From the NCBI RefSeq assembly GCF_020509005.1, contig NC_063021.1, positions 806,001 through 870,000 of the forward strand: a stretch of 64,000 nt of DNA, given 5' to 3'. Numbering within the stretch: position 1 is the stretch's first letter; the number at the start of each line of letters is the position of its first letter. Of the stretch, positions 54,169 to 64,000 are shown one piece after another. The position numbers were made by a program, and so were the translations under genes. The notes beneath the pieces are model-generated. The model made no database searches and was not told the DNA's origin. It saw only the letters and a program-made list of their open reading frames with translations. Source of the stretch: Fulvia fulva (Eukaryota > Ascomycota > Dothideomycetes > Mycosphaerellales > Mycosphaerellaceae).

Positions 54169-57100
54169 TCAAGTCTCTGATCCCCAAGCGGGCCAGTCTG
54201 GCGCAGCGACTCTGCCATCACATGACCATTGCACAAAGTATGATGAGCCTGGTGCAGTAGCCGTTTCGTAGACCACTCCATCTCGATCAGACACTGTAAG
54301 TCGAAAGCCCATACCTCCAACCGACTGTCCATGCACGAGTCGATATGGAAACCAGGTGCCCGCCGTGAGGTTGAAGGTGGCGAAGGCTGGGTTCGGATCT
54401 TGAGTGCTACCAACGTATCTGAAATAAGTTTGAAAGTCAGCATTTGCTTTTGTCCAGCCCGACTGCGCTTTTGGACCTCCCCAGAACAGCACAGCATCGT
54501 CTGCCCCAGTGACTGAGAATGTCCAGTTGCCATCCGAACGTGGCCAAAAGTATCCTCGATGATTCGTCGAAAACCTTTGGCAGGAGGCTGTGCCGGAGCT
54601 TCCGTAAAGTGAGATGGCCTGGCCACTGGTACATCCGTTCGAGTAGCCTGGGACATTGGCTGCGACGCCAGTGTAGTAAGTCTGTACAGGGGTCTGGCTT
54701 TCCTTTGCAGCCTCTGTAGGGGCTTTAAGATATGCTGGATTGTACAAGGTGTATATCGATTGCGTGCCGGTATGGGAAGGCTGATTGTTGCTGACGACCG
54801 CATACTGTACGCCTTGATTGCCGCATAATGGCGGCGCGGACACCAGTGCATCTACGGTTCTGGTAACAGTAGATGCAGGTCTCACTGAGATACTTGTGAC
54901 TGTCGCAGTGACTGGTGGAGCTGTAGTTGTACCGAATAGCGTTACTGTCCGCTGTGGCGCCTGGCTAACAGATGTGGTGACGATTGTACTTGCTGGGATA
55001 GTACTCAAGAATGTGGTCGTAATAAAGCTCGCTGGCTGAGTGGTCGTGACCGTGGATGCCGGAATAGTAGTACTGAAGGTTTCTGTGCCGAATTGTGTGG
55101 TTACAAGGGTAGAGGCTGGCAAAGTGTATACAACGGTCACCGCTGGTTGTGTACTAGTAAGCACTTGGGTTGTAACAATTGTCGACGGGGGTATGGTCGT
55201 GCGGTAGGTCTGTGTGATGACTTCACCAGGCAGGACCGTCTGGTATGTGGTCGTAATCGTGCTGGCGGGCAAAGTTGTCTGGTATGTGGAAGTAAAGTCG
55301 CGTGTTGTGGTCACGTCTCTGGTGGCTGTAGCTGTTGATACTATAGACAGGTTAGCAGGGTCCTCTGCTTGTGCTATCGGCATTGGAAAGATCAGAATCA
55401 AGTCTCCGACCCTCCGAGACACGGATAAGCGCCTTTGACGGAAGAGGTGGCCGCTTGACTCTCAACAGCAGAGCAGTATTAATCTGCTAGAAGGGCTCGA
55501 AGCAGCCTCGACGTATCGCGTATTGGAGAGAGTGGCGCGCTTCAATGTTTCAAGGCTTACACCTTGACGCTTTTGTAATCGAAGGCGAGTCTCTGGCGGC
55601 CGGGGCAACGCCACAGAATCCGTATTGCCTTCCTGTGCGCTATATATGGCGCGATCTTGAGCAATGACCAGGGATAAACTGGATGATACGTACCGATGGT
55701 CGTCTGGAAAATGCTGATCGATGTAGTGGTCTGTGCGCTAAATCAGCAAATGTCCCAGAGCTCAGAGTACGTAGACTTACGATGTAGTAGCTCGTCGAGA
55801 AGGTGCTAACGAGTGTACTGGTAGCGGTTTGTGTCACGGTACTTCCTGGTGCTGTAGATATTTGCACGGAAGTAACGAGAATGGTAGTCGATGCCGTGGT
55901 CGTATATGGGTAGCTTGAAAGTAACGTTGTTGTGACTGGCAAAGTCTCCGTGATGGGATAGCTGCTAATCGACGTTGAGAAAATGGTCGTAGGTACATAG
56001 CTGATAGTTGTACTGGTCTGTGGATCTCGTTAGTAAATGGGCTCCGCATGCGATGATTAAAATTACATACGAAGAAGTAGCTCGTGTTGTATGTGCTAAC
56101 GACCACACTTGTGGCCGTCTGAGTGATCGTGCTGCCTGAACTACTGTTAACGAAGCTTTGTAGAGAAACAAGACATGAGCTGGTTTACCAGGGGCTGTGC
56201 TGATCAGCAGAGATGTTTGTATGTACGTTGTGACAGCTGTGGTTGTGACCGGGTAGCTCGAAAGTACCGTAAATGGGAAGCTAGACAGAGAGATGGACGT
56301 AGTCGTAACTCCGTAGCTGCTGACCGTCGTTGATACCACTGTAGTTGGAACCGTAAAGGGATAGCTCGATGTCGTTGTAACTCCATAGCTTGACAGCACC
56401 GTAAATGGATAACTTGACAGAGAAACGGATGTAGTCGTGACTCCGTAGCTGCTAACCGTTGTCGAGACAACAGTGGTCGGAACTGTAAAGGGATAGCTCG
56501 ATGTGGTTGTAACTCCGTAGCTCGAAAGCGTAAGCGATGTGACGGTTCGTTCCAGTGTCGATATAATCGTATATGGATAGCTCGTAGTCTGGGTAACCGG
56601 ATAGCTTGATAAAACGGTCAATGGAAAGCTCGAGGTAGTAGTGACTCCATAGCTAGAAAGTGATACGGAAGTCAATGTTTCCCGGGGCAAAGTCGAGGTG
56701 ATATAGATAGTGGATGCGGGCTGTATGGACAGCTCAGTCGTCGTCCCTTGTGGAAGGCTAACAAGACTTGTGTAGGTCACAGCCGGGAGCACACTCGTCT
56801 GAATGATGATTGATGTTGCAGTCGTTGTTCGATCTACAGTGGAAGCAGGTAGCTGCGAGAGAGTTGTACTTATTTCCGTGGTCGTACGATCGATCGTGGA
56901 GGCGGGAAGCTGCGATAAGGTTGTGCTCGTTGCGGTCGTAGTGCGTTCAAGCGTGGAAGTAATGTAGAGCGTGGAGGCAGGCAGAATCGAGAGTTCAGTC
57001 GTCGTGCCCTGCGGTAAACTAATGAAGCTCGTTTGAGTTACAGCAGGTAGGACACTCGTGAAGACTACGACTGAGGTCTCCGTAGTCGTGCGATCGATGG

Positions 57101-60100
57101 TGGATGCAGGTAGCTGCGACAAGGTTGTGCTAGTCCGCTCGATGATGCTTGTCTCTCGAATAGTTGAGGTTCGATCGATGGTGGAAGCAGGCAATTGAGA
57201 CAAGGTCGTGCTTGTTGCCGTGGCAGTACGTTCGAGCGTGGAAGTGATATAGAGCGTGGAGGCAGGCAGAATCGAGAGCTCGGTCATCGTGCCTTGAGGG
57301 AGGCTGATCAAGCTCGTGCGAGTCTCTGCTGGCAAGACCGACGTAAAGATTACGACGCTCGTCTCCGTTGTCGTGCGTTCGATTGTGCTGGTATCGGCTG
57401 GCCTTGAGCTCACGGAAACCGAGACTGAAGTGATTGTTGGACCATACAGGCTGGTCGTCTCGCGGTCCAGCGTTTGTGTGGCGGTATCTGTAGCTCGAGG
57501 CAGTGTAGAGGTAATGAATAGCGTTGAGGCTGGCTGGACCGACAGAGAAATGATCGTCTGATTGACCACGCTGGTTTGGGTGACTTCTGGAAGGACAGAC
57601 GTCAAGGTCACGTAGCTAACAGTCGTTTCGGTCGTTGTGGGCCCAAATAGGCTGGTAGTCTCTCGTGGGAGAGTCTCAGTGGCGGTATCTGTCGCTCGAG
57701 GTAGCGTAGACGTGATGAAGAGGGTAGAGGCCGGTTGGATGGATAAGGGAAAAATTGTCTGATTGACCACACTGGTTTGAGTGACGTCTGGAAGCACAGA
57801 TGTCTCGGTTGTTGTGGGTCCGAATAGGCTCGTAGTCTCTCGTGGGAGAGTCTCAGTGGCGGTATCTGTGGCCCTAGGCAGGGTTGAGGTCAAGAAAATG
57901 GTCGAAGCCGGTCGTATTGATAGAGTGGTCAGGGTCTCGCTGATCACCTGCGTTTCTGTGATTGGAGGAACGACGCTGGTGATTGTTACGAAGCTGACAG
58001 AGGTTGCCGTGGTTGTTGGACCAAACAGGCTTGTAGTCTCCCGCGGAAGAGTCTCAGTAGCTGTATCTGTGGCCCTGGGGAGGGTCGAGGTCAAGAAAAT
58101 GGTTGATGCCGGCCGTATGGATAAAGTGGTCAAAGTCTCACTGACAACCTGTGTCTCTGTAACCGGAGGGACGACGCTCGTGATTGTTACGAAGCTGACA
58201 CTAGTTTCTGTACCAGTCGGACCAAATAAGCTGGTAGTTGTCGTATCAGTCTGGGTCTCTCGAGGCAAGGTTGAGGTCAGGTATAGCGTCGAGGCCGGCT
58301 GTATCGATAGTGTCGTCAAGGTCTCGCTTACTACACTCGTGAACGTAACAGCTGGCAGTACGCTGGTCGATACAACGATAGAGGTTGCTGTCTCGGTCTC
58401 TCGAGGTAAGGTCGAAGTAAGATACAGCGTAGAGGCGGGCTGTATCGATAGGGTTGTCAAGGTCTCGCTCACGACACTCGTGAACGTGACGGCCGGCAGT
58501 ACGCTAGTCGATACAACGACAGAGGTTGCTGTCTCTGTCTCTCGCGGCAAGGTCGAAGTTATGAATAGTGTAGACGCCGGTTGGATCGACAATGTGGTCG
58601 GTATCTCGCTCACGATACTCGTGAAAGTGACGGCTGGCAGGATGCTAGTCGATACAACAATAGAGGTTGCTGTCTCTGTTTCTCTTGGCAGGGTTTCGGT
58701 CTCTCGTGGCAAGGTCTCCGTCTCTCGCGGCAAGGTCGAGGTCAGATACAAGGTGGACGCGGGTTGGACTGACAAGGTAGTTAGGGTCTCGCTGATAACG
58801 CTCGTAAATGTGACCGCAGGAAGGACACTAGTTGATATGCTGACGGAGATCAACGTCTCTGTTTCACGTGGCAAAGTCGACGTTATGCTCAAGGTTGAGG
58901 CAGGCTGAATGGACAAGGTCGTACTCGTCGCGGTTGTGGTACGCTCGAGCGTATAAGTGATGTCCCGCGTGGATGCGGGCTGTGGATCGCCAGGATATTA
59001 GCTGCGATCAACTTCCAATGGCCCGGAAGCCTCATGCTATGCGGAGGATGCGGCTCGTCTTGCGCCGATGATAGCGCTCGATCTATAGCACTCACCTGTA
59101 TGGATAGCGTCGTGATCGTCTCACTGATGATGCTAGTGTATGTGACGGCCGGCAAAATGCTCGTAGACACGCTAATGGAGATTGAGGTAGTGGTCTCTCG
59201 CTCCAATGTTTCAGTCAGACGCCAAATATCCGTGGCCGTTTCGGTGGGTCCAAATATGCTTGTAGTTGATGTGATGTAGCTGTAAGAGAATGGTATGTCA
59301 GCAGTGAATGGAAAGCCTGCAAGGCATGCACATGCTCGGCGTGCACGGATCTTGGCGTGAGATTTTTATCCCGGCAAGAAATCGGCCGCAAGCGCTCATG
59401 GTCGGGCAGAAGGGCCATGAATCGGCGGACCTCGACCAGAGCCGGATAGATTTCGTGCTGTTCCTGACTACGCATCCGTCCTGAACATTGGCCGAACTAT
59501 GCTTCGCCTCGTGCTCACCCAACTCCAGCAGGATGCTGCTGCTACTGCAAAGCGCTCCACACTTGGTATATCGGGGGATACGTACATTGTTGAAGCTGGT
59601 TCCACGGAAAGCAGTGTAGTAGTACCTTCTGGGAGGCTCACCAGGGACGTGTGAGTCACTGGCGCAGCCACGCTAGTCAGAGTGATATACGAAGCAGGTT
59701 CCGTATACGTCTCTCTTGGCAGCGTGGACGTTTGCTCGAGGGTCGAGAACAATGTCTGTGTTGTAGTCTCGCTGACCGTTGTAGGCACAGCTGTAGTATA
59801 AGTGATCTCATAAGTAAGCGTTGAGGCTTCCTGGACACTGATGCTCGTTATGGTTATTGGCTCTGCGCTTTCTGTGGTCGTGTACAGCACCGTCAAAGTG
59901 CTAGCGGGAATCGTTGTTGTGCCAATGCTGATGGACAGAGAGAGCGAAGTCACAGTCTCTTGAGGTAGATAGCTGACCAGAGACTCTGTTACAGCGGGGA
60001 GACTTGTTGTGGCTTGTGGAAGCGTTTGCGTGACATAAGACGTCTCTGCCGGCAGGACCGACAAGAGCGTGCTGACGACGGTCTGGGTGACATCGCGATT

Positions 60101-63100
60101 CGATGTCATCAGAATCGTGATCAAGATCGTGGATGTCTCAGGTGGCGATACAAGAGTGCTGATCACTATGCTCACTTCACTCGTGGTCTCAGTAAGCGCA
60201 GGTAGCGATGTCGTCTCCTGCGGAAGCGTGAGGTATGCCGTAGAGGGCGGAGCAACCGACAAGATGGTGGTAAGACTTGTTTTGGTGATGTAACGGTCCG
60301 TCGTGATTAGGACGGTGCTCACAATGGTCTGTGTTGAGGCCTCCTGTATGGACACGCTGACCAGGTAGGTTGTATCTGTTACAGGAGGAGCTGTAGTGAC
60401 TTCAGTGACAGCAGGGAGCGAGGTGGTCTCCTAACACGACAGAGCATGATTAGCGAAGCGCTCAGAGCACGATACATTGGAGATTGGATCGTCTGATTTG
60501 ATAGGGCGAAGGCACTAGGACGTGCTCCATGCGCAAGCTAGTTGCTGACCAGGATACGTACCTGAGGCAAAGTGACATAGGCGGTAGATGGCGGGATCAC
60601 CGAGAGAAGAGTACTGATGCTCGTCTCAGTGATGAAGCGATCCGATGTTATTAAAATCGTGTTCAGGATTGTGAGCGTCGAGGCTGGCTCCACAAATGTG
60701 CTTATCACCAAGCTGGTGATTGTGCTGGCTGGAATTGTACTGACTTCCGTGCTTGTAATGTATTGCGTTGACGCTGGTTGCACATAGAGCACTGTTGTTG
60801 TACCCTGCAAGCTCGTGAATGTAACCGCTGGAGCTATGCTTGTCGATACAATGAAGGTTGTGGATACTCGTTCGCTTGTTTCGGTAATCGTACTAGCCGG
60901 CTCAGTGCTTACTTCCGTGACCGTATCACCCGGCGCCGTGCTAACTTGGGTACTCGTGATGTATTGAGTTGAAGCAGGCTGTACAGATAAAATTGTAGTT
61001 GTTCCCTGCAAACTCGTGAAAGTGACAGCCGGCGCAATGCTTGTTGAGATGATGTAGCTTGTTTGAGTCGGGCCTTCCATGCTGGTCGTCTCGGCTGGTA
61101 ATGTCACTGCTGGCAACGAGGTTGTAGCGAAGACAGTGCTCGCGGGCTGCACAGAAGTTTGTGTGATGTACAGGGTGGATGGTGGCACGACTGAGATCAT
61201 TGTGATGATGCTCGTTTCGACTATTAGCCGGTCGAATGGCTCTGTTGACGTGATGTACAGAGTACTAAGACTGGTGACCGTGGATGCTGACTGCACGGCA
61301 GTGCTGACTATCAGAATGGTTTCAGTGCCACCAGCAAGGCTTGTCGTTTCTGTGAAGCTTATGGTTTCGGCGGGTAGCGTCTCGTATGCTGTAGAGACAA
61401 CAGTGGTCGGTTGCGTGTATGTGATTTCGATCCATGAGGTTGAGCCGGGCGCCGTTGCTGCGAAGAAGGTTTGTGTTAGCCTGGGTCACGTGGTCAACGC
61501 ATGTGAAAGCCCATCTAACCACTCTGCGAAGCTTAACGCGGCTCTGCAAATGCGAGAGCTGTGGACAGAAATGGTGACCGTCGATAAACGAGTCGGACTA
61601 TCGAAGGACTGCTTTTCAAGCAACAATCAAGCGTAGCATTGGCTAAAGGAATGGGAGCACTGTAGTACTCCTCGATTCCAACGCACTGACAGTGTCAAAG
61701 CTACTAAGCCCGTCTCGCAGCGCTCACTATCACTTTGTTCCATAGAGAGCACGCGACCACCTGTCTTGCCGCCCATCGCCCTCAGGGCGCATCGCCACTT
61801 GAGCAATCTACCTTTGAGCTTTCTTCGGGTGGAGCACTTACTGACGCTTGTAACCGTGGCGGTCGATGCGCTGATCGTAGACAGATACGTCTCAGTAGCC
61901 CCAGGAGCTGTTATCGTGATCGTGGAGGCCGGATACGTGGTCTCGTAAGTGGTTGTCTGCTGCAGATCAGTATAGTTCTGCAAGATACGCGCGATACGAC
62001 CACTTACGATAGTGCTGCTGGGCAAGATGCTGGTGAGTGTACTGATTGAGAGCTGCGTGGATATGACCGTGATCTCCCTCGAGACTGTCGCCACTGCTGT
62101 CGATACAAGTGTCGCCGTCGGGCCACTGACGAGTTGTGTTGGACCGGGAGCCGTGCTGATATCCGTGGTGGTCTGCAGTAGGGTGTAGGTGACCTCATAG
62201 CTTACTGTCGACGCCGGGATTGTACTAATGCTTAAGATGGTGGTTGGCGATGCAGAGAATATAGTGACAGTGCCACCCGCCAGCGTTACCGTGGAGGCAG
62301 CCAGGGTTCTTTCCACAGTTTGTGTGACAATGGACGCTGATGCAGTGCTGACAATCGTCAGGATCGAGATGCTTGGGCTGCCGTTCGTAGCCCCAGATGC
62401 AGCGTCGCCTGGTGTGGCTCCATTCCCGTTGTCTGCAGTTAAGACAGAAGCGATAAACGTAGCCTGCGAGCCCGCTATCGGCGTTGGCGAACCACCGACT
62501 GCGGTTTCGATGCCACCATCTGCGGCTGGAGTCGACACCGTCGATGCAGCTTGGGAAGTGGCTACTGACACTGATCCATTTCCTTGCTCTACCGGGTCAA
62601 CAATGCGCAGGGCAGAAAGTGCAGGATGTGGCCAATCCTGCTGGCCAGTGACGGTGCTGAAGAAGATGCACTGCCCTTGAGAATAAGAGAAGCCCACACA
62701 TTCCGGGGTATTCAAGCACTGCGTAGAACAAGCGGAAATTTCAGCGCGCCTAGCCAGTTCACCTCGCCGTGACAGAGTCGACATGATGACACCTCTGTAG
62801 ATCACGCCGCAAGCTACCAGAGCACTGCCTCTGGCAGTATCCACGACCCTACCCCGGAGATCTGGGCAAGGCCCAATAACTGCTTCTGATGCAGCGACTA
62901 TCGATGGTGGCGGCTCCAGAGCTGTTCGGGTGACTCCTCCGGTCGTAAATGTGGTTGATATTCCTCCCAAAACTGTGGTAGTAGGCTGTCCATTTTCCAG
63001 TGTGATGGTTCTTGTGGCACCTCCAATGATTGTCGTTGCTTCAATGCCATCGTAAACATAGTATCGGGTGACGAAGGATGAACTGGCAGTACTGGAAGAT

Positions 63101-63999
63101 GCTAAGGTCGCCGGGCCGCCGATACTGGTAGTGATACCTGTGTTGACAGGTTCCGGCTCTTGATCTGTTGTCGTCGGGTCGGCTGGGGCGGACGCTTCAT
63201 TTGATTGACCGCTCACGGTCGGAAACGCTTCCGGTAATGATGGTACGGCAAACGCCGAAGAGACAGGGAGATATGATGATGGGCTCGGATCAATGAACGA
63301 TGAGCTCCCCGAGATGGTCTGTGGGCTGGCGGGAGCGATACCAGTACCAGATGGTGGCAGGCCCGTGATGGCAGGTGCCTCGTCCCTTTCATCCGTCGGC
63401 CAGGCTGAAGGGATGTCCGATGAGCGGGATTCTTCATAGCTGATTAAGCTGAAGCTGAAGCTGTTCTGCCACGAGACCGGTATGTCCGACATGATCGGTG
63501 CCCAGGGCACTCCGTTACTCACATACACTGGAACAGGCAGTGGGGATGTGATTGAATCTAGTCCGGCAGTCGAAGTACTGCTCGAGCTTGACTGGAAGCC
63601 CGTGAAAATGTTGGACTGCGACACGCTCGGCTGTGCGCTTGATTGTACTGCGCTCGATTGTACTGCGCTCGATTGACCCTCGATGGAGCTTCGTTTGTTA
63701 TATGTTGACGCGCCAGAGTTTGTTGCTATGCCCGTGGCCATGCTTGAAGATGGAGCGAAGTGAGATGGGTCGACTGATAAACTTGGATTCGTGATAAGCG
63801 TCGCTTGAGGTACTGAAGTGTTCGATTCTGCGGACGCTTCAGAAAGCGTCGAATCTCGGGAAGGCACGACCTGGCTTGGCCCACCGACTTCGCCTGTGAT
63901 GAGCCTCCTGCTTGCAGTGCCACCTCTCCCTGTCGATGGCTGCGCCGAATCGTCCGTCGAGACCATGTTTGACTTTGACGATGACAGAGACCCGAACAC
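54169..63999 (-). CDS. Giant Thr/Ser-rich repeat surface protein with GLEYA domain (partial; N-terminus beyond the window)
   Basis: I trace ten exons in consistent phase: 62008..63999, 61842..61959, 60562..61457, 59586..60430, 59096..59279, 56189..58979, 56071..56135, 55781..56017, 55694..55730 and 54169..55340. They encode at least 2,778 residues and run off the right edge. From the N-terminal side: a Ser-rich mucin-like region, a Cys-rich PAN/apple-like segment (62600..62875; CSTQCLNTPECVGFSYSQGQ), then about 2,000 residues of repeats around the PAST core (LSIQPASTLYLTSTLPRETE). The C-terminal GLEYA-type ligand-binding domain has GNQGVQYAVVSNN, GYFWPRSDGNWTFSV and GADDAVLFWGGPKAQSGW. It ends WGSET without a hydrophobic GPI signal. 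It is likely a heavily O-glycosylated wall adhesin. Introns are 48-384 nt; splicing within repeats could be variable. Confidence 0.85.
56189..58979 (-). repeat. Coding tandem-repeat block of the giant surface protein
   Basis: One 2.8 kb exon with three repeat families. Near 58260-58980 a 141-nt (47-residue) unit is centred on PASTLYLTSTLPRETE. Near 57500-58260 units of about 65 residues carry TTSLFGPTTTETS and ATDTATETLPRETT. Near 56700-57400 units carry TLSQLPASTIDRTTTE and SLPQGTTTELSILPAST. The 3' part (56190-56690) is built of SSYGVTTTSSYPFTV. Neighbouring copies are nearly identical in DNA, indicating recent duplication or conversion. Confidence 0.9.
63636..63680 (-). repeat. 15-nt coding repeat (VQSSA)n
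   Basis: A 15-nt unit (GATTGTACTGCGCTC on the + strand, with one variant copy) repeats about three times and encodes AVQSSAVQSSAVQSSAQ in the Ser-rich N-terminal region of the surface protein. Confidence 0.8.
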
Positions 64000-64000
64000 A

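Noticed and set aside
57781..58908. Long open frame (375 codons) on the + strand, opposite the surface-protein repeats
   Set aside because: It is the mirror of a repeat region with few A/T-ending stop-like triplets. Its sequence is simply repetitive Val/Ser with no start context, and the minus strand has the spliced, domain-containing gene.

Overview
The window looks like nuclear DNA of a filamentous ascomycete, probably a dothideomycete. The order-level placement is inference, not something I could search. Evidence: short introns (45-60 nt) with GTAAGT/GTATGT donors and CTRAC-like branch points, a class III chitin synthase, a Clr2-type silencing factor, a GH115 alpha-glucuronidase, L-arabinitol dehydrogenase and a GLEYA-domain adhesin. 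I saw no tRNA, rRNA, transposon, CRISPR array or secondary-metabolite cluster.

Layout. 0.5-8.1 kb: rad6 (E2 enzyme), an unknown single-pass membrane protein, clr2 and a small unknown gene. 8.4-15.8 kb: a quinone oxidoreductase-like MDR protein ending in the peroxisomal signal SKL, dsk2/ubiquilin, an unknown 656-residue protein and L-arabinitol 4-dehydrogenase. 17-27 kb: a PMP3/SNA-type membrane protein, TOM70, an aminodeoxychorismate lyase-like enzyme, neutral trehalase and cyclophilin-40. 27-42 kb: disordered unknown proteins, a 2.8 kb gene-poor stretch, a large PH-C2-RasGAP protein, a DUF1295 membrane protein, an alpha/beta hydrolase also ending in SKL, and a six-exon protein with twelve CCHC zinc knuckles. 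43-53 kb: class III chitin synthase (reconstructed with a 19-nt first exon), a low-molecular-weight tyrosine phosphatase, an NmrA-like reductase, the GH115 enzyme and a UPF0390 protein. 54.2 kb to the right edge: one very large, N-terminally truncated cell-surface protein of at least 2,778 residues. It has a PAN-like region, long Thr/Ser-rich repeats and a C-terminal GLEYA domain. I could follow it in one consistent reading phase through nine introns.

Most genes are housekeeping (ubiquitin pathway, mitochondrial import, folate, trehalose, chaperones), mixed with cell-wall and plant-polysaccharide functions. They do not form an obvious operon-like pathway. Regulatory sites that fit their genes are a three-unit heat-shock element before the Hsp90 co-chaperone cyclophilin, and three evenly spaced GGCTAAA (XlnR-type) sites before the GH115 gene.

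The most unusual signal is compositional. At about 13.79, 39.66 and 48.78 kb, and less sharply elsewhere, the + strand switches abruptly from A+C-rich to G+T-rich inside a gene. It is strongest at third codon positions, has the same sense whichever strand the gene is on, and at 48.8 kb runs on through an intron and into 5' non-coding DNA.
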